A stretch of 29,661 nt of DNA, taken from the NCBI GenBank assembly GCA_003615045.1, contig ML014323.1, positions 1 to 29,661 of the forward strand, written 5' to 3'. A program made the translations under genes and the position numbers. Shown here one piece after another: positions 17,567 to 27,483 of this stretch (positions within the stretch are counted from its first letter, which is position 1; each line of letters starts with the position of its first letter). The notes under the pieces are model-generated. The model was not told the origin of the DNA, did not search any database, and worked only from the letters and a program-made list of their open reading frames with translations. The DNA is from Caulochytrium protostelioides (lineage: Eukaryota; Chytridiomycota; Caulochytriomycetes; Caulochytriales; Caulochytriaceae).

Positions 17567-19816
17567 ATGCAGGCCTGGCAGCCGGTCCGCCGCGCCGCGG
17601 TGCCGTGCCTGCGCCGCTGGCGCACGGCGTCCCGCCTCGCCATCGCCATGGGATCGCCCATGCCCGCCACCGGCCTCGCCGCAGCACCCTGCCTGATGCG
17701 CTCCGTCGCGGCGTCCCGGACCTTCGCGACGAGCCGCGTCCGCCTGTCGGCGGCGGCGGCCACGGCGGCCGCGCCCGAGGCCGAGGCTGAGGCTGAGACC
17801 GCGGCGTCCGCGACGCTGCCGAAGGGCGCGATGGACCCCAAGCGGATCCGCAACGTGGCGATCATCGCGCACGTGGATCACGGCAAGACGACGCTCGTGG
17901 ACTGCCTGCTGCAGCAGAGCGGCTCGCTCGGCCGGACGGCGTCGCAGACGACGCAGGCCGACGGCATGGTTCTGGACGATGCGCCGATTGTCGGCGAGCG
18001 GCCGCGCGTGATGGACGCCGGCGCGCTCGAGCGTGAGCGCGGCATCACGATCCTGAGCAAGGTCACGTCGATCGAGTGGCGCGGCCACCGCATCAACATC
18101 GTCGACACGCCGGGCCACGCGGACTTCGGCGGCGAGGTCGAGCGCGTGCTCAGCATGGTCGACGGCGTCATCCTCGTCGTCGACGCCACCGAGGGCCCGC
18201 TCGCGCAGACCAAGTTCGTGCTCAACAAGGCGCTCAGCCGCGGGCTGCGGCCGCTCGTCGTGCTCAACAAGGTCGACCGCCCCTCGCGCCGCCCGGACGA
18301 CGTGGACACCCAGCTGCTCGAGCTGTTCCTCGACGTCGAGGCCTCCGACGCGCAGATGGACTACCGCACGTTGCTGTGCTCGGCCAAACAGGGCTTCGCG
18401 ACCACCGAGCTCGACGAGGTCGACGCCATCGTGAGCGGCGCGCAGCGCGGCACGATGCGGCCCCTGCTCGACGCCATCATCGACGAGTTCGAGCCGCCGG
18501 CCGTCGACACGGGCGCGCCGTTCCGCATGCTCGTGACCCAGGTCGGCGTCGAGCCCTTTGTCGGGCGCACCTACCTGGGCCGCATCGCGTCCGGCACGAT
18601 CTCGGTCGGCCAGCCGGTCACCTTTCTGCACCCGCCGGCCGCCGAGCTGCCCGTGATCCGCCCGGCGGCCGACGTCGGCGAAGCCGTGGCCGCGCCGGCG
18701 GACGCGTTCATCGAGCCCGAGACGGGCCGCGTCACGAAGCTCGTGCTGCGCCGCGGCCTCGAGCAGGTGCCGCTGGAGACGGCGGTCGCGGGCGACATCA
18801 TTACGCTGAGCGGGCTGACGCTGCCGCAGGTCAACTCGACGCTGTGCGCGCCGGGCGTTGCGGAGCCGCTGCCGTTCATCCCGCTCGACCAGCCGACGGT
18901 CAGCATGACCTTCAGCGCCAACACGTCGCCGCTCGCCGGCCAGGAGGGCAAGCTCCTGACCAGCCAGGTGATCCGCGAGCGGCTGCTCAAGGAGCTCGAG
19001 ACGAACATTGCGCTGCGCATCTACGCGCTGCCGTCGAACAAGGACTTCGAGGTCTGCGGGCGCGGCGAGCTGCAGCTCGGCATCCTGATCGAGACGATGC
19101 GCCGTGAGGGGTTCGAGCTGTCCATCTCGCCGCCGAAGGTCGTCGTCAAGCGCGACCCGGTGACGAACCAGCTCGTCGAGCCCGTCGAGGACGTCGTGAT
19201 CGACGTCGACGAAGCGTACCAGGGCACGGTCATCGAGAAGATGAGCGTGCGCAAGGCGCAAATCGAGGACGTCGCCGAGGTCAGCGGCAAGATCCGGCTG
19301 CGCATGATCGTCCCGACGCGCGGCCTGCTCGGGTTCGAGGCGGAGTTCAAGAACGACACGAAGGGCACGGGCGTGCTCAACCACGCGTTCCGCTGCTGGG
19401 AGGGCTACAAGGGCGCGATCCCGAAGACGCGCAAGGGCGCGCTCGTCAGCACGGCCGCGGGCACGACGACGACGTACGCGCTCGAGGCCGCGCAGGCGCG
19501 CGGCCGTCTCTTTGTCGGCGCGGGCACGCCCGTCTACGAAGGGATGGTCATTGGCGAGTATGCCAAGGACGTCTCGGACCTCAACCTGAACCCGGCCAAG
19601 ACGAAGGCCGTGACAAACGTGCGCTCGGCCCTCAAGGAGGACATCACGCGGCTCGCGAACGTGATTCCCATGACGCTCGAGGAGACGCTCGCGTACATGG
19701 CCGCGGACGAGGTGATGGAGGTCACGCCCAAATCGATCCGCCTGCGCAAGGCCGTGCTCTCCCAGGACGAGCGCCACAGCCTGCGCCGCCGCGCCATCAA
19801 GGGCGGCCAGCTCTAA
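17567..19816 (+). CDS. typA: Mitochondrial TypA/BipA ribosome-binding GTPase
   Basis: This is a translational GTPase of the BipA/TypA family, which in bacteria binds 70S ribosomes and aids subunit assembly. The 749-residue product is a 607-residue-type BipA preceded by about 85 residues rich in Arg, Ala and Ser, a plausible mitochondrial presequence. The GTPase motifs are intact: AHVDHGKTT (101-109), RGITI (from 158), DTPGH (180-184) and NKVD (from 234). The elongation-factor domains follow. The BipA-specific C-terminal half is present, including [30 protein letters not shown] and [30 protein letters not shown] 17567 is chosen because it begins the presequence and lies in GCCACGATG. Plastid targeting is an alternative if the host is an alga, but nothing else here suggests a plastid. 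Confidence 0.93.
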   Translation: MQAWQPVRRAAVPCLRRWRTASRLAIAMGSPMPATGLAAAPCLMRSVAASRTFATSRVRLSAAAATAAAPEAEAEAETAASATLPKGAMDPKRIRNVAIIAHVDHGKTTLVDCLLQQSGSLGRTASQTTQADGMVLDDAPIVGERPRVMDAGALERERGITILSKVTSIEWRGHRINIVDTPGHADFGGEVERVLSMVDGVILVVDATEGPLAQTKFVLNKALSRGLRPLVVLNKVDRPSRRPDDVDTQLLELFLDVEASDAQMDYRTLLCSAKQGFATTELDEVDAIVSGAQRGTMRPLLDAIIDEFEPPAVDTGAPFRMLVTQVGVEPFVGRTYLGRIASGTISVGQPVTFLHPPAAELPVIRPAADVGEAVAAPADAFIEPETGRVTKLVLRRGLEQVPLETAVAGDIITLSGLTLPQVNSTLCAPGVAEPLPFIPLDQPTVSMTFSANTSPLAGQEGKLLTSQVIRERLLKELETNIALRIYALPSNKDFEVCGRGELQLGILIETMRREGFELSISPPKVVVKRDPVTNQLVEPVEDVVIDVDEAYQGTVIEKMSVRKAQIEDVAEVSGKIRLRMIVPTRGLLGFEAEFKNDTKGTGVLNHAFRCWEGYKGAIPKTRKGALVSTAAGTTTTYALEAAQARGRLFVGAGTPVYEGMVIGEYAKDVSDLNLNPAKTKAVTNVRSALKEDITRLANVIPMTLEETLAYMAADEVMEVTPKSIRLRKAVLSQDERHSLRRRAIKGGQL

Positions 19817-20750
19817 GCATGCCATCCCCCGCCCAGCGGGTCTTCGCCGTCTGGCCGCCTTCTCCTTCTCATCTCTCCAAAAAACGCAACGGATCGACGA
19901 TCCGACGCGATGCATCATCCCTCATTCAGACGAGTAGCATGATCAATGCTTATTAGACGTGCCACGTCCTGGTGTCAACGACGCCTGCTTCTCCTCCGAG
20001 GGACGCGTGCGATGCCGGTCGCCTGACCCCAAGGACCGCGCCTGGGGAGGGGACGGGGAGCTGGCTCTGCCGTCCGTCGGCCCGGGTATCCCGTCCTGCT
20101 CCGCTGTTCTTTCCGCGGCGATCACCGCGGCAGGCTGGTTCCGCACGCGTGGGTGGCTCGGCCGGCCGAGGCAAGCGACCGCAGGTTCGAGCGGCGCGGC
20201 CTTATCGTGGTGTTGGCGCGACGGCGGGTGGGCGAGCGAATAGGGCTAAAGGGCGCGAGGGGACCCCCGCGCGCCACAAAGAGTGCGAGCGTTGGCGCGG
20301 CGGCGAGCGGGAGGAACGGGCGGCTCGGCTGTCGCGACGAGCGGCGGGAGTGCGGGCGTTGGCGGCGTTGGCGACGAGCGTGTCCGTGTGGCCGCGGCGC
20401 GTGGCCGACGGCCACGGCGGCGGCGTTGGCGACGTGCTCGCCCTGCCTCGCCACTAGGACGCGACGCGTCTGGGGCGCTCTCGCTCTCGGTCCCAGCGCT
20501 CGCTCCAGACGGGACCACCGCCGGTGTCCTGTATATCCCGCTGCGGCTCGCCCGCGACACGGCCAACGGCGTCTTCCTGAGCGCCCTTCTCGCGCCGAGG
20601 CACCCCGTCACGACCTCCCCGCTCCGGCCGCTGCAAACGTCTTGACGACGACGCCCAACACCCATGACTGCTATTCGTTCTGCTGCTCCGTCTCCCCTCA
20701 TTGCTTGATTCCATATCCCTCATTCCGCCTCCCCGATTTCGACGCGAGCG
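19817..20750. other. Spacer between TypA and PDH E1 beta genes
   Basis: No recognisable gene. The middle is GC-rich and the ends less so. It should contain the 3' end of the TypA transcript and the promoter of the next gene. A B-box-like GGTTCGAGC occurs near 20182 but no tRNA folds around it. Confidence 0.5.
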
Positions 20751-21893
20751 ATGCCCGTCTTCAGCTCCTGTGCGCGCTTCGGCGCCGGCGCCGCCGCCGC
20801 CGCCCGCCGCTCGGCCCTGCCGGCCGCGGTGCGCCCCTTCGCCCGCGCGCGTGTCGTCGCGGCGCAGGCCGCCTACAGCTCCGGCCCTAACGCGGACGTC
20901 ACGCACAGCCTGACCGTGCGTGATGCCCTCAACCAGGCGCACGTGGAGGAGATGGAGCGCGACGAGCGCGTGTTCCTGCTCGGCGAGGAGGTCGCCATGT
21001 ACAACGGCGCGTACAAGGTGTCGCGCGGGCTGCTGGACCGCTTCGGCGACAAGCGCGTGATCGACACGCCGATTACGGAGATGGGGTTCGCGGGTCTTGC
21101 GACCGGCGCCGCGCTCGCCGGGCTCCGCCCGATCTGCGAGTTCATGACGTTCAACTTCGCCATGCAGGCCATTGACCAGATCGTCAACTCCGCCGCCAAG
21201 ACCAAGTACATGTCCGGCGGCACCGTCGAGTGCAGCATCGTGTTCCGCGGCCCCAACGGCGCCGCCGCCGGCGTCGGCGCGCAGCACTCGCAGGACTTCG
21301 GCCCGTGGTACGGCTCGATCCCGGGCCTGAAGGTCGTCGCGCCCTGGAACGCTGCGGACGCCAAGGGCCTGCTGAAGGCCGCGATTCGCGACCCCAACCC
21401 CGTCTGCTTCCTGGAGAACGAGATCCTGTACGGCCAGTCCTTCGACGTCGCGCCCGAGGTGCTCGACAAGGACTACGTGCTGCCCATCGGCAAGGCCCAC
21501 GTGGAGCGCGAGGGCACCGACGTGACGCTCGTCGGCATCTCCCGCTCCGTCGGGACGTGCATGGAGGCCGCCGAGGAGCTCGCCAAGGAGGGCATCTCCG
21601 CCGAGGTCATCAACCTGCGCTCGTTCCGCCCGCTCGACATCGACACCGTCGTCGCCTCGCTCAAGAAGACGCGCCACGTGGTCACCGTGGACGCCTCCTG
21701 GCCCATGTACGGCCTCGGCTCTGAGATCGCCGCCCAGATCATGGAGTCCGAGGGGTTCGACTACCTCGACGCCCCCGTGCTCCGCGTCACCGGCGCCGAC
21801 ATCCCGACGCCCTACGCCGCCAACCTCGAGGGCCTCTCGTTCCCGGTCGCCAAGAACGTCATTAACACGGTCCACCGCTCGCTCAACCTCTAA
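20751..21893 (+). CDS. PDB1: Pyruvate dehydrogenase E1 component subunit beta, mitochondrial
   Basis: This is the beta subunit of the alpha2-beta2 E1 enzyme that decarboxylates pyruvate with thiamine diphosphate in the mitochondrial matrix. The 380-residue length fits the family (human 359, yeast 366). An Ala/Arg-rich presequence of about 40 residues precedes [61 protein letters not shown] and [32 protein letters not shown] are nearly identical to animal PDHB. The thiamine-site Glu region ([11 protein letters not shown]) and the C-terminal E2-binding part ([14 protein letters not shown]) are both present. ATG 20751 opens the presequence. It runs in the same direction as the TypA gene, 934 bases downstream of it. 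Confidence 0.97.
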   Translation: MPVFSSCARFGAGAAAAARRSALPAAVRPFARARVVAAQAAYSSGPNADVTHSLTVRDALNQAHVEEMERDERVFLLGEEVAMYNGAYKVSRGLLDRFGDKRVIDTPITEMGFAGLATGAALAGLRPICEFMTFNFAMQAIDQIVNSAAKTKYMSGGTVECSIVFRGPNGAAAGVGAQHSQDFGPWYGSIPGLKVVAPWNAADAKGLLKAAIRDPNPVCFLENEILYGQSFDVAPEVLDKDYVLPIGKAHVEREGTDVTLVGISRSVGTCMEAAEELAKEGISAEVINLRSFRPLDIDTVVASLKKTRHVVTVDASWPMYGLGSEIAAQIMESEGFDYLDAPVLRVTGADIPTPYAANLEGLSFPVAKNVINTVHRSLNL

Positions 21894-22712
21894 GCACCGT
21901 CACGCCACGCCACGGCATGGCGCATGCGCGACGCCGTCGCCATCGCCGTCGCCATCGCCGTTCCTAAACGGCGCAGGATTGACGGTGGAAGCTGGCTGCT
22001 TTTTTTTTGTTATATTCTGCTGCGGCGGTCCCCGATCTTTTATCTTTCTCTCGCGACTTCTTGCCTTTGTCTTATCATCAACACCCATGTACCATACCCC
22101 GCCCTGTTGTCCTTTTATACGTGATGCGCGCTGCGAGTCGCGCGCCTGTAACACCCCCGGATGGCGTCGGGCTCTGGGCGTCGGACGCGTCAGGCTGGAA
22201 CCCATGGACCCCTGTGCGATGCGACCATGCGACCATGACCGGCGGTTCGCTAGCGCCGCTGCCGCCGCTGCGGATTTCCAATGCACGCGCGGCAGTGGCG
22301 GCCCGGCGGCCCCTTCGCTTTTCGCGTGCATGGGATTTCTCAGAAAGGGAGGTCGCTTGCTGCCTTCCGCCCACGGCGGGCATCGCCGAGGGGGTTGGGG
22401 CTGGGCGCCGCTGGACCGACAGGAGACGCGCATGCAGGGCCCGACGTGCGACGCGATAGCGCGCGGCCGTCGTGCCACGCGCGACTATAAGAGCGCCGGG
22501 AAATCATCGAAACCATGCTATCGGGATTCTTCGCGCGCGCCATGGCCGAATCGAGGTCGTTTCTGCAGAAAGCCGGAGGATCGCGGCGCCCTTCTGTCCA
22601 GGCAGCCATCATCCTAGGAACCCCCAGCGGTGACGGCGATTCCATCTGACGCCCGCCTTCAACTCCCATCCTTCAACTCTCCCACCTCTGTCTTGAAACG
22701 GTGCATTCAGCC
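21894..22712. other. Spacer between PDH E1 beta and ketoacyl reductase genes
   Basis: A short CGCCGTCGCCATCGC-type repeat (about 21932-21960) lies just after the PDH gene, followed by a T-rich segment (22001-22080) suited to 3'-end formation. No gene is visible. A TATAAG box lies at 22486. Confidence 0.5.
22486..22491 (+). promoter_or_regulatory. Possible TATA box for the ketoacyl reductase gene
   Basis: TATAAG stands alone in GC-rich DNA, 227 bases before the proposed ATG. The position would need a leader of roughly 190-200 bases. It is a sequence match only. Confidence 0.25.
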
Positions 22713-23753
22713 ATGTCGGTGGTGTCGGTGCTGGGCGCGCTCACGCGCGAGCACGTCGTCGGTGCCGGCCTCTTGGTCGCCACGGTCCTCGTGGCCCGCG
22801 TCGTCGCGATTGTCGCCCGCATCTACCTGCAGCCGGGCGCCTCGGCGCGCCAGATCGCCAGCTACGGCCGCGCGGGCCCCGACGACAAGACCCCCGTCTA
22901 CGCCGTCATCACGGGCGCGTCGGACGGCATCGGCGCCGCGTGGGCCCGCGAGCTCGCCCGCCGCGGGTACCGCGTCATCCTGCTCGCGCGCACCGAAAGC
23001 AAGCTCCACGCGGTGGCCGCGGACTGCCGCGCCGCCCTCACCCAGCAGGGTCTTAGCGACGCCGCCAACGCGGCCCACCCGCTGGCCGTCGTGCGGCCCT
23101 TCGACTTCAGCACCCGCGACGACGCCCTGTGGCAGGCGCTCGCCAGCGACCTCGCGGCCTACCGCATCGGCGTGCTCATTAACAACGTCGGCGTCTCGAC
23201 CGACATGCCGACGGCGTTCCTCGAGGATAAGATGAGCGATCTCGAGCGTATCCTGGACGTCAACTGTCTCGCGCAGGTCCGCATGACGCGCATCATTGCG
23301 CCGGGCATGGCCGCGCGCCACGCCGCCGACGCGCGTGTCCGCAGCGTCATTGTCAACATGGGCTCCGGCTCGAGCGAGTCGCCGATTCCGCTGATCGCGA
23401 CCTACGGCGCGTCCAAGGCCTTCCTCAAGGCGTGGTCCGTCAGCACGAGCTTCGAACTCGCGCCGCTCGGCATTGACATGCAGCTCTACATGACCTTCTT
23501 TGTGCAGTCGGCGATGTCCAAGATCAGCCGCACCTCGTGGAACGTGCCCTCGCCGGACACCTACGTGTCCTATGCGATCCGCCGTCTCGGCTGCGGGCCC
23601 TTCCAGACGCCCTACCCGGCCCACGCGCTCATGCACCAGCTCATCTACGCCTCCCTCCCCACGATGCTCATGGGCCGTCTCAGCCACGGCGTCACCGCGA
23701 AACTCCGCGAGAGCGCCCTGCGCAAGCAGGCCCGCCAGAACAAGAGCGAGTAA
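22713..23753 (+). CDS. Very-long-chain 3-ketoacyl-CoA reductase (HSD17B12/Ifa38 type)
   Basis: This is an NADPH-dependent short-chain dehydrogenase that would catalyse the first reduction of microsomal very-long-chain fatty acid elongation. The 346-residue product has an N-terminal membrane segment (about 10-32) and the cofactor motif TGASDGIG (67-74). NNVG follows, and then the catalytic triad S218, Y231 and K235 in a YGASKAF context. MQLYMTFFVQSAMSK and a C-terminal hydrophobic/basic part follow, matching the ER family. The C terminus RQNKSE carries a lysine at -3 but not a full di-lysine retrieval signal. ATG 22713 lies in GCCATG; an earlier in-frame GTG is not used. The related steroid 17-beta-dehydrogenase activity is possible but secondary. 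Confidence 0.9.
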   Translation: MSVVSVLGALTREHVVGAGLLVATVLVARVVAIVARIYLQPGASARQIASYGRAGPDDKTPVYAVITGASDGIGAAWARELARRGYRVILLARTESKLHAVAADCRAALTQQGLSDAANAAHPLAVVRPFDFSTRDDALWQALASDLAAYRIGVLINNVGVSTDMPTAFLEDKMSDLERILDVNCLAQVRMTRIIAPGMAARHAADARVRSVIVNMGSGSSESPIPLIATYGASKAFLKAWSVSTSFELAPLGIDMQLYMTFFVQSAMSKISRTSWNVPSPDTYVSYAIRRLGCGPFQTPYPAHALMHQLIYASLPTMLMGRLSHGVTAKLRESALRKQARQNKSE

Positions 23754-26375
23754 CAGCACATAAGCACATATTTTAGTTGAACAAGTTTCTCGTGTCTCTA
23801 GGCCCATCCTGGCACCTCGCGCTCTATACCATACCCTCCGTGGTGCCCCCCCCGAGGGAGGCCCCACCGAGGCAGATGGGCATGCGTTCAGTGGCGGATG
23901 ACTTGGTCGACCGTGGACCGCCACCTGGTTGGCTTCGGGTTGCGGCACAGCGCTCTCGGTCTGGCGGGTCAGGCCACTCGGCGTCGGAGGTTCCACGCGG
24001 CATTGCGCTCGCGGTTCGCCAACCTGCTGCGGATGGCTTCATACCCCAGCAACCCTCAAACGACGCTTCTCCTGGCGCCGGCGTCGACCGGATGTCAGGA
24101 CCACCTGTGTCTGGGCATGCACCCGGGTCCTGCGGACCCGGATGATGGCCGTTGGTGCGGTCGATCGGGCGCCCCGGGAGTCCGGGTGTTCCGGTGGACC
24201 TGGTGGACGGCCGCCGGCGCGGTCGGGTCGGGCACGCGCTCCCTTCCTCCTGGGTCTCTGAGCCCGCGACGATGCGTTCGTTCTTTTTCTATTGAGGTTT
24301 CCCCATCATCCATAGCGGTATACCGCGACGATGCGTTCGTTCTTTTTCTATTAAGGTTTCCCCGTCATCCATAGCTGTATACCATGATCACGGAAGGTCG
24401 GCGCACGATGCATCTGATGTGCTCACGATGCCGAGGCCGGACGCGATGAACTGCGTGGCGTGCATCCCCTTCGAGTGGGGACAAGGCGGGGCACCGGCGG
24501 CAAAGGCCCTGCGGCGAACCGTCTCTACGCCGGGCCGTCGCAGCCGCCCGTCGGTGGCGCGCGACGGCGCCCGGCCTTCAGCCGTGCTTCATGGAAGCCC
24601 CTCCCCACGGCGCCGGCCAGTCCGCGACGGCGTAACGGCCCAGCGACCCCACGCAAGTCTCAGTCTCGAGAGAGGCACCACGCGCCGCATTGATTCCTCC
24701 GGGCCCTAGCCGTGGATGAAGCGCCGTCGTGGACTCCGCGACCATGAGCGCAGCGCCTTACCACAGCGAGGCCATCCTTAGCACCGGTCCTTGATTCCAC
24801 CCGACCGCGACACGTATCAATCGCGGCGCGGCTATCCTGACCAGCGGTCTGCCGGCCATGCGGGGTCTGATCATCCCCACAACGACAGCCGTCGACCGCC
24901 CCGAGCTTCCTTGCCCCTTTGCCCCCACCCCCCACCGTCATCCATGCACCCCATGGAATGGCTCCGTGCAATATCGCGTCTTAAGGCCTTGGATGTTTGT
25001 CTACCCTCCTCCCAGCAACTCCCAGAATCGGAAACACCACTCCCAACTTTGGGAGTGGTAGGGTCACCAGACAAGACTGCTTGCCTAACTCCCGACCAAG
25101 ACTAAGCCATTCGCCAAGCCACTGCGCCCGTAGACGAAAATAAGGTTTGACTGCTATCATCGACTATAAACTATATTATAAACTACACTATAACATACAA
25201 CTATATCATGACGTCCTCTTTCAAAGATCTCTTTCAAAGTGATCATACTAAGTAACTGAGCCATGTCCTATACGTGATGGGCTCATACTGGGCCCTGTGC
25301 GATGATCGATCAATAGAAACCAAGACATGGTATGCATGGGATATAGTTTGATGACACATTATGGTATGCCATGCATGGAAGACTGTTCTTATGGGGAGTA
25401 GATGAGTTTACACTTTAGGAAACTACACGACACGGTTTACAAAGTTAAAGCGAAAAAAAGGTCCCTCAAAGGCCCGATTTTGACGACTCTACACGAGACA
25501 GCACGGGATCCTGCGGGCCATGTCCATCCACTCAGTCATCGTAGCGATCTCGCTGGTGTGAGCATCGCTGGCGTATAGATCGAAACAAAACAAAATCGAA
25601 CCCCAACTCCAAAAAAAAGAAAAAAGACACAACTCCCCACCTCACACTTCTCGCTGCCCCCACTCCAAGCCACCACCTCCTGCTCCCAGCAACCCTTTGC
25701 CGTGCTTGTCTCTCTAACTCTTAAGATGGTGCGCTGATCCCCCCGCCGGCTCAACGCCATCACCCCTCCCCGCATACCCACGCCGAGATCCACGCGGCGC
25801 GTGAGGTATCCGGCAGTACCGCCCACGCCAGGGCTGCTCCCCCCACGCATAGCACTGATGAAAATGATCAGTTCACCCTAGGTGACCATTTAGTGATGTA
25901 GCACTATGAGCCACAGCGTGGCCGGCTGACGTCCGATCTGCACCAATTCAACGGGCAAAAGTTGTTTGTGAATTATCCAATGGACTCTAGGTCCAAAACA
26001 GCTATCACGCACGGTCTTGGCACCCATCGGGGTTTCCCTCACAACTGACTCAGTTCACGAAAAATGAGGGGTTTCCTAACACTTCAGGGAAACGCCCGCA
26101 GTGACCCCTCAAAGTCTTTGGAAATGACGTGCTACGTTAGAGTGACCTAGTGCCCTCATAGAGAGTGCTCGGCTTCCAGAACCTTCCATCGCTACCCCGA
26201 CTGGCAACGTCGGAGTTTAGTGTCTTAATAAGATTGACCCTCGAGGGGATTTCTTCCCAACTCTTCATTCGTTCCCCACTCTCCTTATTCTCTCATGTCC
26301 TTTTTGATGAAATACATTCTAATAGCATATGCATGGACAGTATTTATGTATCCTAGCGCGCTAGCCTCCCTATAA
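23754..26375. other. Gene-poor region, GC-rich then AT-rich
   Basis: About 2.6 kb without a recognisable gene. From 23754 to about 25100 the sequence is moderately GC-rich with short open frames that show no domains. It includes a 59-bp tandem duplication and a degenerate repeat of about 59-60 bp spacing (near 24766 and 24825). From 25100 to 26375 it is AT-rich, with TATA-like strings (25150-25210) and a short direct repeat TCTTTCAAAG at 25219 and 25231. It probably holds worn mobile-element remains next to the LINE fragment, but no family can be named. Confidence 0.5.
24265..24382 (+). repeat. 59-bp tandem duplication (two copies)
   Basis: Two adjacent copies of a 59-bp unit (24265-24323 and 24324-24382) differ at about three positions. 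Each contains GATGCGTTCGTTCTTTTTCT and a pyrimidine-rich half ending in TATACC. It is non-coding as far as can be seen. Confidence 0.93.
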
Positions 26376-27440
26376 TCATAACATCTTGTCTTGGTTATAT
26401 AACATCAGCAATCTCAACCGGGATGTCATAGTTTGACCGTCAGGTCCGCAGGGGACCGTAATGCCGTCGTGTCCCATGTAACCCGCCAAGTCATTGACGA
26501 ATATGTTGAACAACAACGGTGAGAGCGGGCAGCCCTGGCGCAGACCTCGCCGCACCGTGATGGGGTCGGTGAGGGTATTCCCCCTGTACGCACTCGGGTT
26601 CGGGAGGTGTGGTACAGGCCGCGTAGGAACCGTAGGCATCGGTCCCGTATGCCTGCCTTGGCTACTTTGGAGAGCAGGGCCTCCTGTGGGACCATGTCGT
26701 ATGCCTTCTTGAGATCAATGAAGGCGAGGTGGGTCGGGAGGCCCATGGCTCGCCGGCGGCGCAAGGGTTCCAGCAGTGCGAAGCATTGGGCCACGCACTC
26801 CTCGCGCCGCCTGAAACCGGCCTGCTCCGGCACAAAGAATGCACGGGCCTCTAGGGCTCTGGAGAGGCGGTCGTTGATAACGGCACACAGGGCTTTCAAC
26901 GGGTTGCAGATCAAACTAATCCCGCGGTAGTTGCCCGGGTCCCGTGGGTCTCCTGGTTTGGGCAAGCAGACCGTGATGGCGTCCTGCCATCCGGCCGGGA
27001 TTGTGCCCGTCTGCCACACGCGATTTAGTAGGGCATGGATGCCCGTTAGTGCGGGGTGGGCCTCGAACGGGTCGGTGGTTCCAGCCAGCTTCAGGAACTC
27101 GTTTGTGATGCCGTCGCCTCCCGCTGCCTTCCAGTTGGGGTAGCGTGCGTAGCACACCCATTAGTTCCTCGATCTCGAGGTCAGTGTTTAGGCGTGGGAG
27201 GCGTGGCAGGGATGGGCGATCCCTGTGCGCCTTACGCCAGAACTGTCGGTCGCGGGAGTGACCAGTAGCGTCATCCAGTAGGGCGGAGTAGTGCCTACCC
27301 ATTACTTCGGCGATACCAGCTGGTGTGTGCGTGGTCTCGCCCGTCCTGTCGTCGGTCAACGCCGCAATCTGGAGAGTGGCTGATGATTTGCGCCCCGTGG
27401 TGGCCTGGAGCCACTGCCACGCAGTGCGGAGGTCATGTGA
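26376..27440 (-). mobile_element. LINE (non-LTR retrotransposon) reverse transcriptase fragment, broken
   Basis: On the minus strand, successive frames show the fingers and palm of a non-LTR reverse transcriptase. They read AWQWLQATTG, then NWKAAGGDGITNEFLKLAG, LPKPGDPRDPGNYRGISLI, PEQAGFRRREECVAQ and FIDLKKAYDMVPQEAL, then GLRQGCPLSPLLFNIFVNDL. The reading changes frame near 27140 and again near 26590, and the sequence ends before the YADD active site. No endonuclease domain or 3' tail is present. The copy is therefore truncated at both ends and non-functional. I cannot assign a clade. It lies immediately beside the primase-helicase gene on the same strand. Confidence 0.88.
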
Positions 27441-27483
27441 TTACATTTTACGCGCCCCCACCGTCGATGCCCCCCTGACGAGT

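Noticed and set aside
17420-19918. An 832-codon minus-strand frame opposite TypA
   Set aside because: Antisense shadow of a highly conserved gene; Arg/Ala/Leu/Asp-rich with no domain.
20165-20200. B-box-like GGTTCGAGC suggesting a second tRNA
   Set aside because: No acceptor, D or anticodon stem can be formed around it.
20454-21875. A 473-codon minus-strand frame opposite PDH E1 beta
   Set aside because: Antisense shadow with no domain; the plus strand is near-identical to known PDHB.
23824-24374. Short open frames after the ketoacyl reductase gene
   Set aside because: Overlapping frames on both strands, none with a domain, and one runs through the 59-bp tandem duplication.
25536-25850. 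A 104-codon minus-strand frame in AT-rich DNA
   Set aside because: No similarity to any family, biased Gly/Arg/Val composition ending in a Phe-rich segment; likely chance.
26165-26356. A 63-codon plus-strand frame beside the LINE fragment
   Set aside because: No recognisable motif and AT-rich composition consistent with chance.
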